Shown piece by piece: positions 11,801 through 24,692 of a stretch of DNA of 64,000 bases. Below the pieces are notes generated by a model. It did no database searches. It saw nothing but the letters and a program-made list of their open reading frames with translations, and was not told where the DNA came from. This DNA is from Turnera subulata (lineage: Eukaryota > Streptophyta > Magnoliopsida > Malpighiales > Passifloraceae): positions 24,161 to 88,160 of the forward strand of contig JAKUCV010002005.1 of assembly GCA_028386065.3 (NCBI GenBank), read 5' to 3'. The translations under genes and the position numbers were made by a program. Each line of letters opens with the position of its first letter. Position 1 is the first letter of the stretch.

Positions 11801-14800
11801 TACCAAAACAAGTAAAGATGGAAAATTGAATGGAAGGAAGTTGAAGAAATTAGTTTTATTTTTTGTGAGAAAATTAATTTTATTAGTGTTGATCAATTTT
11901 TCTGAACCAAGGGTGTCAGCAAATTTGTTAAAAGTGTTTTTGAAAGTAACAAGGGATGGAAGATAATATAAGAATTCTTTTGGCAAGCAATATGTAATAT
12001 GGAATAATCACTCAAACAATGTGAAGCTGAAGGCTTGATTTGATTCAAGGAAGGCGTTCCTGTTGGAAGCAATATTTGAGACACTCACTGCAACACCAAT
12101 GGCATTGATATCACTTGTAAAGAACCGATGGTGCGGTTACGGTGAAGGGCACCAACGTGTCGCCTAATTTGTTGTGTGAGGTTTCAAAATTAAATTAAAG
12201 AATTATTTGTTTGAGTGAATTTCTATATTCTATAAAAATGAAAACAAGTGTAGCTAGCTAGTTCATATATATATATATATATAGGAAGAGACTGATATGA
12301 ATATGATGTGGTGATGCAAGCTAACTATGTTTATATGAGGGGGTGGAAGGGGAGAGAGATGCTAGTGTCACACCTACTCAGTTTTAAACTGTCTTGTATC
12401 ATCAATGGAGTGCTTGTGTGTGCCTAATATCATCACTTCCCATAACTTGATGTTTCTGTTCTGTTCCTAAAACGCCAACCCACCTGAAGAGGCACTGGCG
12501 ATCAGTATGCATGTATGCATTCTTATCTAAAACAACAACACTAGCAGAGAGCAGTTGACGAAACAAAATGGAAAAAAATAAAAAATAAAAAAGAGTCTGT
12601 AATGGTACCTGTCTTCTTTTCTCTTTGTTGAACTGAACCCACACAAGCACTGTTGGCAAGAAAAACTAATGATTTCAGTTTCACCACTAACTAATTAATA
12701 TCTCTACTCAGCTCCGTGGAAATGTTACTTGTCTATTCAATTATTTATACTCCTCCTGCTACTACTACTTCAAAGTTCAAAGTTATCGAACAGTAATTAC
12801 AGTGCCCATCCCAGATTTTGGGGAGTAATATTCAAAATTCTGACATCTCATTAGCTTTTTATGGCGACTTCTAATATAAATGGAAACATAATCTATAATA
12901 CAAGATTATATTATCTGTAAATGGAAACACAATCCTATATATATATTTTTTAATGCTAATATAGGAAACACAAATCCTATATTAATGCTATAGAAAGTAT
13001 GCAATTTAAAAGGAAGATTTCTGATATGAAATTACTCCATTAATTAACTTTACAATCATCATTGGAGATTGTTAAAGATCATGGTACATTGATTTCAGTT
13101 TCCGTTACTCATGCCAATAGTACAGTTCATGACTTTTTCGGGGAAGAAACGCTTGAAAGAAAGTGAAGGTGATTTCGAACGAAGATTTATGTATCATGTA
13201 CCCAAAAAAAAAACACGAGGATTATGTATATTCACCATTTACTAGCTAATTTGTATGCTTACCAAATAGTATATCATAGTTCCTCTATTTTGCTAAGCGG
13301 ACAAGGAAAAGAATACAATCGGTTAGTTAACCATTTTTTGCAGCCACCGAAGATGTTGGTCTGTGCATGCGTTTTTATGAAGCTCGAGAATGATAATGAC
13401 TAAATAATCTCCTTGCAGTGAAGTCCTCAAGTCAAATGTGATTTTGCGGTTCTTAATTTTCTGTGAACTTGGTGGGCTAGAGGTGGCAATTAAGGCCAAA
13501 TTGGTGATATATATAAGCAGTGATTCTGGTGGTAAACTTTTTAATTTGAGGATCCTGGTGGTGTGGGTTTGACAGGAACGTCACTTGCATAATGTTTTTC
13601 CTTTCCTGGGGCGTGCTAACAAAGTGTGCTTCACTTCACATTATCCCAAATAGATCAGAATAGGGATCAAATGATTGCTATAACTTTCACTGTATAAACG
13701 AAGGCTGAGGCACTAGGTTACGCTGTTTGCAATTACTACAGAGTACAAACACATGACGGAGTAGTATCAAATATGCTTGATGATTTGTCACATATTCGTC
13801 ATATATATTCATACACAGTTAATTGGAATTTTTGATTTTGCCCAATCTGTTACTGGGACCCAACTTTTTTATATGCTTTACAAATGGTCAATTTGCAGCA
13901 CTCTTTGAAAGACAGGAGCAACTAGTTCATCAGAATTTAGAAAGTTCAGTAGCTAGTCAGATCAAAGTAACATTACAAAAGTACGTCCTCATACTTCTAC
14001 AACAATGACTATAAGTCTATAACATATGCTGCTGCCAATGTCTATTAATAGTTTAATACACGTTGATGTCTTTTTCGGTTTGGCTCACGCGACCAACGAT
14101 GTCTTAGAATTCGTCTTTTCCATATGACAAACCAATAACCAGAGCATCTTTGGTCTCACTTTTTGGCCCGTACATCATGAGTTAAATGGCGCTTATTTTC
14201 GCCTTGTACTTTGCATTAAAAATTTTTGTTCTACTCTTTAACCAGATAACTATCACAAAGCATAACCTTATGTAATTTCAGTGTGAAATTTGTGTGGGAA
14301 TGAGTTTTAGTTTTAGTAATTCTTGTTTATCAGATGGCGATGGCAAAGCTCAGGTTGCCTTATTTCACTGCAGTGCATATCATTTTCTTTTTCTTGATTT
14401 GAAAGTAAAATACAAATTCTACCTGCAGTTCATATCATTTAAATTAAGTGCAAGCAAGAAAAACAAGCACCACAGCAACGCCACTCATCAGACTACTATA
14501 AGTCCAGTAAACCAACAACCACCATATTTCTACTAGACATCATAAAGCTGAAAACTCTGAATCTGATAAAGTCTTACATCACAGCATTCGCAAAAAATTC
14601 AATGGTAAAAATTGTGAACATTTTATGATGTAATAAATTTCCAAAAATTTTCAAAAACGGGTTCCATCCCTGAATGTGATCGAGGGCCTTTCATGATCAA
14701 ACTGTTAGATCTTTTAGCTTATCAATATATTTGGGGCGAAGTAAAACCCCCTTGGCTTCTGGAAAAAAACTATGACAAATTGCATTTGAATGTTCTGGCA

Positions 14801-14820
14801 CAATAAAATGATTTCTTACA
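11801..14820. other. Long intergenic region, GA20ox promoter side
   Basis: About 3 kb between the GA20ox start and the VDAC stop. It contains an (AT)n run at about 12264-12284 and, at 12860-13000, several near-repeats of GGAAACA...ATCCTATAT text that can fold back on themselves. No coding region is convincing; the short open frames have no recognisable content. Confidence 0.5.
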
Positions 14821-17800
14821 TCATGGCTTGAGAGCGAGGGCAAGACCGAACTTTGGGGCAGCAGCATTCCTGGCTTTCAAGTCATACTCGGTTGAAAAAG
14901 TTATCAGTGACTTTGGCCTCCATTCACGCTGGCATAGCATTGCTATCCTTCCATTGTCAGAGAACCTTGTTTTTACTGTTGTGATTGGATCAACCAAATG
15001 AGAGCTGCCAATGCTGAAACTGTTTTCGTATGTCGAAAACCTATGTGTCATTTCTGCAGCGACTGACTTGAAGGGATCAACTGAATGAATATAAGATGCC
15101 TTCAAAGTCTTCCCTTTGTCCATCCTACAGAGCAAAGCATTTCCAATTTAAGGGCAGGCATAGAAAAACACAACTTCATCAACCCCATTTACTACAAGAT
15201 ACCCTTACAAGAACATGAATGTTGTGGAGAGCAATGAACGTAAAAAGAACCTAAACAAAGGAAACATGAACAATAATTGACCCGAGAAAGATTCACCATA
15301 CCACCCGTAATTTATCAACATTTGATAAGTTTTGTATAACTAGACTGCCATATTTCATAATCAATGAGATAATAAATCACATGGAAAAATGCCAATAACC
15401 GATGCTGCAGAAATCTCATGAGAATGAATTTCCTCATCATTAGCACTGGAAGTGCACTGATACTTATTTCCTTGCTGAGCATTTTTTCCAGCTTTTGACA
15501 AAAGAGTTAAATGTTCAGAGACCGCCAGCTGCTAAAAATAAAGAGTTTCTTGATTATAGGACTACTAACAGCCCAAGATTCCACTAAAAGTGAAGATCAA
15601 TTGGATGCTACACATCTTGCTATATAGGTATTTCTTATTATCAAAATTTGATGACTAAAAATTGTAAGAGAATTGTGCCTTTGAAAGACCTAAACCAGGA
15701 AGATTTGTCAAGCCAGGTCAGGACATTGAAAGTTCAAAAATATTATTTTGCATGTATGGAAACTGCAAAGTATTGTGGTACTACACAAAGATAACAAAGG
15801 AGAGTAAGTTGAAATCAAAATGGAAAATAAAACGACCAACAGGACAATTAATTCATAGATTTGTTGCACGTGATACATGAACCTAGATCATGTGACTTTT
15901 CCAATATGAACCGCAAGTAGAAGTCCCACCCTGTGCAACAAAGACGGTACCTATTGTGTTAAGTCTACCATGATAACATATTCACCAGTTCTTTTAAATA
16001 CTATCCACTTCAATATCTGCAGGCCATATTACTTGTGCTCAACATTTTCCTCTGAAAACTCATTTCACACTAACAAAAACTGATGGGAAAAAAGCTTCTT
16101 ATCCAATACAACATGGAAACAGCAGACAAGAAACTATGGAGCACAGTCGTATTTTGGATAGGAGAGGCTGCATATCTGAATCCAATCATCCCAGTTACCA
16201 GTCTACACAATTGGAGTCACCAAATAATGAGAGCCAGTGAGGACATGCCACATCCAGCAAATGATTTTTCAAATTAGGGATCAAGATTCCATGGTGGACG
16301 AAAAATGCCATAAATCCATTACACTTGGCTAAAATATTGTGCAGGAGTAAGAAAGAAATACTATTGTAAGTAGCAATAGGTTTAATCTGCACTTACAGAA
16401 TAAGTGCAGCAGAGAAATCTGGTGTGTTTAAGCCAATCCCAGCGTTGTATTTGGTGAAGGAAGCAGAAGCTGTATCAAATCCAATTTCACCGCCCAAACT
16501 CAGATCTTTGCTTCCCACTGCAGCTGCGAGCTCCAAAACTGGGGTTGGATTCAGGCCAATGCTTGAATTAAAGGCTGCATGATGATGAAGGTATTGTACA
16601 TCCATCTGGGACACATAACACACAGGTCAGATTTCTTGAGCTAGGGGCAGACGGTTCCAATAAATAATCACAAAATGTAAAATGTAAATGCACATTGTAA
16701 AAGCTAACACCAAAATATGAAGACTAAATGACGACCTAAATCATTATTTGAGAGCCTTTTCTAAAATTGACTTTTTCCTTCTATATGCAATGAAATACTA
16801 CAATGTTCTGGCATAGAAAAGGCCCAATGCCTTCCAGCCAATATTATGGTCCTATGGTGTACCAACTTCCAAGAAGGTAATCATTTCCAAGTGCAATATA
16901 CTGGTGAATGGTGATGGAAACCCAGGGTCCTGATTGAACATGCTTTAATTGCAGTCATTATGCATTTTGATCTTTGACAAAGTTTAAGCAGAAAAATTCC
17001 AACATTAGCCAATAATTGCATGGGAAATGTTCCTAATCCACAATCACATATTGCTGATCTTGAGAGAGGTTAAACCATCATAACTCATGCATTAAAATTT
17101 TTGTGTCCCAATTACATCCTACATAGAATCACTATGCACAACTAATCAGCCGACATAATCTAGAAAACTGATTGTCTTAATAGCAAATCAATCCAGTTTA
17201 TGAGCCTTGCTAAGTATATCAACTGCCACAACAACATATATGAAACTAGAAAAGTATGTGGAAATGTTCAGTCCCAATATATGTTTTTGCTACAGCTAGA
17301 AAAGTACTGACCTTGCCAGATTTGTGATCTGGTATATTGAAGCTGAATGTTGTCTTTGTGCTGGAAATAATGTCATTAATAGTCACTTTGGTGGACACCT
17401 AAGATACATGATTATAAAAACAAGTTAGCATAAGAGATATTGTAAGTATGTGCCAATGAAAATGATGAAACATGTAGTGCTCGTCCAACAAATAAAAGCA
17501 GAACCATTAGTTTGGTTGCAAGCAAGATTTTTTTTTTTTTCCTTACGTTGGAATAGGTGTCAACTTTTACATCCACTGTAGTCCTTCCACTCTTGTACAC
17601 AGTATTTATATCGCCAACAAAAACTTGGTCCTTATTCACACCTGTGGCTGTAAGTGCCTGCAAGACAAGAAACCGTGTAATTAGATAGTCGCAAAAACTG
17701 GTTCCCCAGATGAAAGTTAATTTTAGGAAAGGAGGATGTAGTTAAGGCTATAAGTGAATTTCCAATCCATACGTGGGAGTTTTTTTTCTAGGGACTCAAA

Positions 17801-18804
17801 AGTTACAAGAATATTATTCCATGAATCTGAATGCAAATGTCCTGACACTGAAGGCGATCTTCGCATAATATGCATGCAAACCTCCTATATGTCACTAGAA
17901 TTGAAGATTAAAATTACTTTCTCTCATTTCAATAATAATAATAAAATGAATCGATTTCAGTCAACCTGCATCCTTATTATTTAAGCAAAGGAAGCAAAAC
18001 ATTTCTTTCTCCCCTCCACACTCCTTTCCTAGTTTCACTCCCCTCCCTTCCCTATACTAATCAAACAACTTATCATGCCTTTCAGCACCTACACCACCAT
18101 GTTGCTAAATCCGTTAATATATGCAAATCTTAAGTGACCATAACAACTAATATGTCGTCCTGGACAAGATACAAAGCTCGAGTGACCACATCGATTGATT
18201 GAACGAATCATGACGCACCACCATAACCATACCATAATTTTTCCAAAATCATTTGTTCCGTCCGATAAAATAGTACTGAACAACCAATTATCACTACGTA
18301 AAAGCTAAATCAGAAATTACCATTCCCGTTGGGCTCAGCACGGACAGTGTATACTTATGATCAAAGTTATAGTCTTTGAACAAGAGGTCTGCATAAGATT
18401 GTGACAAACAACACTTGTAAGTTAAACTGGAACATAGAAGAACTCGGAAAAATAAAACCACTCATAGCTGCAGCATCAAACAAGCAACCCAGAAACGATG
18501 AAAATCTCACAAAACCGAAATGCCAGCTCCCAATCATATTACATATGCACACGAGACTAGACTATGCCCCAGAAAAATAGACCAAAAAGAAAAAAAAAAA
18601 CACCAAGTCCTACAAATTCCAGCCATAAAGAAAAGAAAGTCACAGTCTCCCGACTCTATCAACCAATAAAACAATTACAAACCTAAATCTAGAATCCACA
18701 CACAAATCAAACAGTAAATCTCACAGAAAGAGAAAACGAAAAAAAAAAAAACCTTTAGCTCGCTTTCCGATATCGGAAAACGGTGCCGGGCTGCTGCTGG
18801 CCAT
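14821..18804 (-). CDS. VDAC: Voltage-dependent anion channel (mitochondrial porin)
   Basis: Beta-barrel porin of the mitochondrial outer membrane, passing metabolites such as ATP and ADP. Exons (minus): 18804-18753, 18388-18321, 17657-17547, 17398-17312, 16605-16397, 15124-14821, all GT-AG, giving 276 residues, the standard VDAC length. The N-terminus MASSSPAPFSDIGKRAKDLL matches the N-terminal helix region (xDIGKxAxDLL). Family text continues with DHKYTLSVLSPTGM, VFVGDINTVYKSG, GLNPTPVLELAAAVGSKDL and the C-terminal FGLALALKP. A strong donor (CTTGTAAGT, 18946) and a CCCCAG acceptor at 18831 upstream of the ATG suggest a 116-bp intron in the 5' leader. No breaks are seen. Confidence 0.95.
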
Positions 18805-19380
18805 AGCTCCAAACACGACCTGGCAACACTCTGGGGACGATACAGGAGAAAGTTAGGGGCTCTTATTGAAACGAAATGCAGGAAACTAATAAAATTCGAA
18901 ATTTAAAAAAAAAAAAAGTTAAAAGGGAGAGGAGAAAAGTACTTACAAGGAGGGGGGAGGAAAGACGAGCGAAGTGAGGGAGGAGGAGGAGGAACGCCAA
19001 AGATCGCCGACGAGCTCGGGTGGCGGCGGCCCCGGCGGATACAGGCGAGGGTGAGTGTGTGTGTGTGATATTTTGTGGCTTTTTTGGACGGGGAAGAGTA
19101 GTAGTGTGGTTGTGAAATGGAAAAGAGAGGGGAAGCGCGAGGTAGGATGGAATTAGGGTTACGAATTGATGAGGGGTGTCGTGGATCACGATTGGTGGAA
19201 CTGTTTTCAGTGGAGGGCTTTGATTTGACTGTGAGAGGAGGTTTGGTGACAGCCAGGTAAGGATGTGGCCTGTGTTTAAAGGAGGCTTTGTTTGCAAAAA
19301 TGGTTTCCTTTTTTTTTCCTTTTTTTTCTTTTTTTTCTTCTTTTTTTCTTTTTTTTTTTTGTCTTGCTTTCAAAGAAATG
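18805..19380 (-). promoter_or_regulatory. VDAC 5' leader and promoter region
   Basis: On the minus strand this region holds a C/T-rich leader (about 18950-19070, including CACACACACTC at about 19060) and a long A/G homopurine tract (about 19310-19365). Overlapping open frames of 144 and 156 codons here are low-complexity products of these tracts, not genes. The inferred 5'-leader intron is 18831-18946. Confidence 0.5.
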
Positions 19381-19845
19381 CCCGTTGCAGAAAATGATTT
19401 CTTGACTTTTGGCAGTAAAAATATCTAGAATCGGCTACCTTTTTGTACTACACGATAAATTAGTTGATTATGTAGCTAATAATGTGCATGTTATTTTCAA
19501 TTACTATCCTTTTTCTTCAATGGTAAAAGCATCCAGGTGCAATCCTAAAATTTTAAATTATAGTACAGCAAATATCTCGTCGAACTACAAAATATCTTGA
19601 ATTCTTCAAATAAAATTAATTATTAATCGAGGGATTGTGATCTAACCAAACCTAAATTCTAGGCCTGTGTATTTCAGGTGATGTCCTAGGCTACTAGAAG
19701 ATAAATGATAAAGGGAACCAAAAAAATTGCTAGAGCTCTATACTATTTTTTATAAAATTGGAAACTTTGAATGAATATAAGAATAACTGGACAGAGGATC
19801 AAAAAAGAATAACTGGACAAAATCATGCCCTGGTATTATTATTAC

Positions 19846-20928
19846 CTAAGGTATGTGATACAACTTGGATGGCTTGAGATTACGGGTAACATTAAAGTAG
19901 TTCAATGTCTGAATCCACTTCTCTTGATTCTTCAGCAAATGAACTGCAGTTGTGTTGGGCCAAAGCTCATGCGTACATGTCGTGGGTGGCTCAGGATGAT
20001 TGTACATAGACCACTTAGCATTGAACCTATTCCTGGCACGGTGTCCTTCTCGCATCCATTCACCAAAAATCTTGTCCTCTGGGCCTTCCATATGGTTCTT
20101 TGGAATCTCTGAATCTCTAATCCACTCCACTATATCCCATGAAATCATGTAACCCATACCAGACATGTAATGCACAAAAGGGTCCATACTACGACATGGA
20201 ATCACATAACCATAGTACAAATCTTCCCTAGGCAACGGCCTTAATGACTCCACTAGATTATCTAGCCGGAAATAAGTATCGTCATCAGCTTTAAAGACGT
20301 AGTGGTATGGAGGGTAAGGCCTATCTGTGTCGTTGAACATTTCTGGTAAGCTTGAGAAGTAAGTGTAGGTCTTACCCTTGTTCATGTTCTCCTTGCAATT
20401 CATGATAATAATGTCATCGTACCGCATTATCTCAAGTGCCACTAGTACCTTTTGGTCTTCCTTTGTTAGGTTGCAGAACACAAACTTGACATCTATTTGT
20501 GCCCCGAGGGGGGATTGTGTGCCGTATATCATGCGCAAGAAGTGGCGGCGGTGGTATTGGTCCGGCAAGGTGAGGATGCCGATGAGGATCCGGATATCGT
20601 CTTCATTGGAGGAAGAATTTGTGGGGAGAAGATTGGTGGTGGTGGAAGATGAGTTAGAAGAAGATTCATGAAATGGGATGTTGGCAATAGCACATTTGCC
20701 AAATTTCAAGAAACTATCAAATCGGATTTCATTTATTGAAGCCAAGGCACAGAGGAACAAGATGAAGAATATTGAAGTGAGTATGAATCTGTGCCTATGG
20801 ATATCTGCTCTCTTGCTCTTCATTGCTGTTGGAGAGGTTTGGTATTGGTTTATCATGTTTACTTTGAAGAGATACCGAAGGTGAAGCCATTTTAATAAAA
20901 TTCTCAAACTTTCTTTGGTACAAAGCAT
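19846..20928 (-). CDS. GT31-family glycosyltransferase (galactosyltransferase-like)
   Basis: A single-exon frame of 360 codons; Met25 (20856) or a later Met may be the real start. It has one hydrophobic segment at residues 48-66 (FILTSIFFILFLCALASI) after a basic stretch, the layout of a type II Golgi membrane protein. Then comes a Ser/Asn/Thr-rich stem, and a catalytic domain beginning IRILIGILTLPDQYHRRHFL. The DxD metal and sugar-nucleotide motif is FKADDDTYF (Asp215-217). GYMISWDIV and EGPEDKIFGEW follow, as in GT31 Galactosyl_T proteins. The family includes beta-1,3-galactosyltransferases acting on arabinogalactan proteins and N-glycans. Acceptor and donor cannot be decided here. No lectin domain is present, so it is a short-form member. 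Confidence 0.85.
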   Translation of the reverse strand: MLCTKESLRILLKWLHLRYLFKVNMINQYQTSPTAMKSKRADIHRHRFILTSIFFILFLCALASINEIRFDSFLKFGKCAIANIPFHESSSNSSSTTTNLLPTNSSSNEDDIRILIGILTLPDQYHRRHFLRMIYGTQSPLGAQIDVKFVFCNLTKEDQKVLVALEIMRYDDIIIMNCKENMNKGKTYTYFSSLPEMFNDTDRPYPPYHYVFKADDDTYFRLDNLVESLRPLPREDLYYGYVIPCRSMDPFVHYMSGMGYMISWDIVEWIRDSEIPKNHMEGPEDKIFGEWMREGHRARNRFNAKWSMYNHPEPPTTCTHELWPNTTAVHLLKNQEKWIQTLNYFNVTRNLKPSKLYHIP

Positions 20929-22227
20929 GAGCTACCAATTTCTTGTCACTTAGATCACCATTTTGACTTTCCTTCCTCTACGGAAGGTGTGCATCTTTCA
21001 TACATAGACAATATTAATTAATTCGTATGCAGGGAGGTTTTAGTCCTTGTAGCACACTTACTTCACCTTTTCCGTGGATCAGGGCTTCAATTTCACGTCA
21101 CAAAAGTTCAAAGAAAGCAAAACCAAAATGTGAAATTGAAGGGTACTAGGGGGATAGTGGAATGGTGCCTACACAAGGTTTGGTTTGACTGACTTAATTC
21201 GTTTATCCCTCTTGCATGTTCTTAAAAGTGATTTGGTCAACTTTTCGTTATTAGGTACTTTTGCATGAATGAACAAGGTCGGCTTGAAAGACCTCTCCGC
21301 CTTGCGTATCGCTCACCACACTTGAATACAAAGCAATTTTTCATTGACCCAGAAAGAAAAAAAAAAGAAACAGTGATCCCAAATTAATTACTTGCAATTA
21401 GTTTATATTTCTGAATATTCGATGGTCAGTAGCATTGCAACGGCGGCGTTCATCAAGAGAGATGACATTAATTTTTCAAAGAATGTAAGGATGGTAATTA
21501 CAAGTTATTATCGTTCAAAAAAGAATTACAAGTTATTCTCATTGGAAAAAGAAGATATAAAAAGGTGAAGTTAAAATACCAGAGTTCTTCTCCTCAAATA
21601 CATGATGAGAAGATTCACAAATAAAAAGGTACTCGTTCATGGTGAAGTGGATCACACAACTAGGCAGGCTTGTGCCAAAAAAGTATCTTGTTATATTTTC
21701 TGCGTGAATATGTGTTGAATCTAATGTTTCTCACATTGTTATCGCAAAGTAGTTTTCTTTTTTTCTTGAACTTGATCACAGAGTAGTTTTCCAATGAAAA
21801 TTAGTGCAAATAAAGCATCATCGAATACTCCCGAATTTGGAAAATTACATAAGATTTCTTACCCCACTTCTTGAGCAACAGGTGGATCTTGGCCCATTGA
21901 AACTCATTAGTCGAAACCATATTCTTGCGGGGCCTTGTTTTAAATGTAATAATGACCAACATTGTAAGTATGTGACGGCCCATTCAGACCAATGACAGGT
22001 ACGTTGGCCCATCCAGTACTATCCTCGGTGGAATTGTGGGAATCACAGTGCCTGGGCCCATGATTCCACTTTAACACTATAAAATTAATGGTACCACCAT
22101 TCTCAAAAACAAAATGGTGGCCCAACCTCAAACAGGCAATTACTTTGGGACAGTTGCTTGGATTGTGGAACTCCTTCCAAGTCTACCACGAAATCGAACT
22201 AATTGAAAAAAGTCGATTAGGATAAAA
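20929..22227. other. Intergenic region upstream of the GT31 gene
   Basis: Contains the presumed GT31 promoter and AT-rich spacer up to the AAGCA target site of the copia-type element. I see no gene or terminal repeat in it. Confidence 0.5.
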
Positions 22228-22232
22228 AAGCA

Positions 22233-22433
22233 TGTTATAAATATTAAAGTGAATGTCATTTAGCATACCTAACGTGGCTTTGTCACCTTCCCCCGCTTAT
22301 GTGTATAAATACACCAAAATAATGAAACTTATGATGGATGAAAAACACCGTTCTGCCTCTTCCTATTTCCATCTCTTGCTCCTCCTTATCCTTCATTTTC
22401 AATCATCATCATTAACACACAAAATTTACAACA
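22233..22433 (+). repeat. 5' LTR of the copia-type element (201 bp)
   Basis: TG...CA-type LTR containing TGTGTATAAATACACC, a TATA box inside a short palindrome. It differs from the 3' LTR at two bases in CTTCATTTTC versus CTTCTTCTTC and one base in CACAAAATTT versus CACACAATTT. Confidence 0.93.
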
Positions 22434-23130
22434 CGTTATCAGCACGATAACGCCTCTACCCGAGCATCATGAAGACTGAGGAAGAAGAAAAATAGCAGAA
22501 AAAAAAACGCAGAAAAACGGAAAAACGAAGGAGATGAACAGTAAGCCACCATGCCGTCACTGTTCATCGTTTAGAGCTCCGGGCCGCTTCTTCAAACACC
22601 ACCACCACCGTCAGGTCGCCCATACCGTCGCGACCTCGATGCCGTCTTCTCCGGTTGTTTTCTGTCGCCGACGCGCCGTGAGGAGGAGAAGTCCGACAGC
22701 CAGCACGTCGGATCCACCTTGCCCGAGTCAACTTCCGCCCCCTGCCGGCGGCGCTGCAGCCATCTGTGAGCCTCCACCGCGGCGCCGCATCATCACTCGT
22801 AGCTCTTGCTCGTCGCCGCCCCGCCCTGTCGTCCTCCTTGCCGCGCCGCCACCTGCACGCCCGAAGTGGACTCGGGAGGATGACGACCCGGATATACCGG
22901 GTTAACCCGTTCCTTGGACGGGTGGTGTTGGTCTTTGGGCTTCAAAATTTTGGGCCTAGGCCTGGAATAGTGCAAAGGCCTGGGCTGCCATATTCAAAAT
23001 TTTGGGCCTGGGCCTGGAATAGTGCAAAGGCCTGGGCTGCCATATTCAAAGTATTGGGCTGATTAATACTACGGGCCTGGGCTATTTTATTCAAGGCCCA
23101 GCCCGAAATTTGAAAAAAAAATAATTCCAA
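22434..23130 (+). other. Copia leader: hairpin, GC-rich block, GGGCCTGGGC duplication
   Basis: Runs through an A-rich purine tract, ATGAACAGT...CACTGTTCAT (a short inverted repeat at about 22533-22567), then a G+C-rich segment with an open frame of 123 codons (22534-22905). That frame is rich in Pro, Arg and Ser and resembles no known protein. At 22946-23050 a unit of about 62 bp carrying GGGCCTGGGCCTGGAATAG is present twice. The same order of parts occurs in the Ty3 LTR at 45383. The open frame is probably compositional. Confidence 0.5.
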
Positions 23131-23320
23131 AAAAAAAAAGGAGAGGAAAAGAGAGGAAAAAATCTGAAAAAATATATATTGAAAAAAAATTTTTGGGAAA
23201 ATGAAATTAAAAGGATATACATACCGGAATAGTAACCGGGTATTAGTATGCTATATTACATATATTATTGCTGAAAGATTTATCGAGTAAGCATATTTTA
23301 TGTTTTTATTTAATTTCCGA

Positions 23321-23798
23321 TTGGGCTATTAAAAGGCCCACTGTATTTATGTTTCTCGTTTCTAATTTTATGTTTTGTTTTGGGCTTATACAAGGCCCAT
23401 CAAACAGTGTTCCTCCGGCGAATCCCGAAGTGTTTTGACCGGAATCCGACGTTTCGGGATTTTCCCAGCAAGTCCAGAAGTGTTTGGCCGGAATTAGATA
23501 CCTTTGGAGCCCGGAAGGCCATTGTATTTATTTTATTTACTTTCATTTATATTAAGTTTGGGCTCATATTAGGCCCATTATATTTTAAATATTCTGTTCT
23601 TTACATTTCAATTGGGCTCATATAAGGCCCATTGTACTTAATTTCTCGTTTTAATTTCTTTACGATTTTATTGGGCTCGTATAAGGCCCATCGCATTTGC
23701 TTTGTGATAATTTAATTATTATTGGGCTAATCTATAAAAGGCCCATTGCATTTCATTTTAGTCATTTATTTTTTTTGGGCTAATTAACGAAAGGCCTA
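23321..23798 (+). repeat. Array of seven TGGGCT...AGGCCCA palindromes
   Basis: TGGGCT/AGGCCCA pairs start at 23322, 23381, 23559, 23613, 23672, 23723 and 23776, each pair separated by 6-10 AT-rich bases. Most units are 51-60 bp apart. The last unit is imperfect (AGGCCTA). Each half matches the plant site II word TGGGCY. Confidence 0.85.
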
Positions 23799-23862
23799 TG
23801 TTTATTTCTTTCATTTTTCGTCTTTAATTATTTATTTAAATTATGTTATTCGAGACCCTTCT

Positions 23863-24465
23863 AATTTCCAGAAGAAATTCATTATGGGTATTAAATGCCG
23901 ACAGGAATTTACGTAATAATAGTCTGGAAGACTAAATATCAGAGTCCAGCAGACTCAATAACGAAAAATACAACGAAGACTCGATGTCTTACCGTTCAAA
24001 AGATCCTGAAGATCCTTCAAAGGAAAATCGAAAAAATACAAACTATTACCACCAGAAGAAGGAAATTATATGACCACCAGAAGCTGGATATTATATTTGC
24101 TTACCCTGAAGGAGCAATTCATTTTATATATTTTATGTTCAGTTTAAATTATTATGCATGGCAATTTATTTTATTTATTTATTTTTTCAGTACTTTATAA
24201 TTATTTCTAGCATAATGCCTCAAGCATTAGTCTCGCAGGCAATGCAAAATTGACATCCACAGGGGGAGAATTATATGTGTGGATGTCAATCTAACATATT
24301 ATGATATCTCGAAATGAGGAAAAGATTAACACGCTCCAGAAGAGCATAAATCCGCATATGTTCCGGAAGAACGCACGCATATGTTCCGGAAGAACGCATG
24401 TTTTTAAATATGATCTAGAAGATCGTATATTTACGCTCTGGAAGAGCATATACTCTTGAAGAGTA
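23863..24465 (+). repeat. Micro-hairpin array, part 1 (loop YNGAA)
   Basis: Perfect short stems around a constant five-base loop: AATTTC-CAGAA-GAAATT (23863), TAGTC-TGGAA-GACTA (23920), GAGTC-CAGCA-GACTC (23942), GATC-CTGAA-GATC (24002), GCTC-CAGAA-GAGC (24333), GTTC-CGGAA-GAAC (24360 and 24383), GATC-TAGAA-GATC (24412), GCTC-TGGAA-GAGC (24435), TACTC-TTGAA-GAGTA (24451). Stems differ and loops hardly change. Confidence 0.85.
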
Positions 24466-24692
24466 CCGACACCCCTAGTAATAAAATAAATTATTATGGA
24501 TCTCGATGAATTGACTCTGATCTATTCCCTGAAACGAATAAAATAGTATCATTATTTGTGCCTGTGGGCGTAAATGAGATCATAAATGGAAAAGGTTCAA
24601 AGCAAACATGCATATTATTATTACATAAACGGATACATAAATGGAGAACATTCAAAGAAGAATGGTTCTCATACATATGTTTAAACAGTAAT

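Noticed and set aside
18863..19373. Two overlapping frames of 144 and 156 codons on the minus strand
   Set aside because: Low-complexity Pro/Ser/Lys text from the C/T and A/G tracts upstream of VDAC; frames overlap the untranslated leader.
22534..22905. 123-codon Pro/Arg-rich frame after the copia 5' LTR
   Set aside because: Matches only in composition to GC-rich blocks of other LTRs; no gag features.
23321..23798. Reading the palindrome array as a CRISPR-like array
   Set aside because: Units are palindromes with AT-rich irregular spacers in a plant retroelement, with no cas genes.
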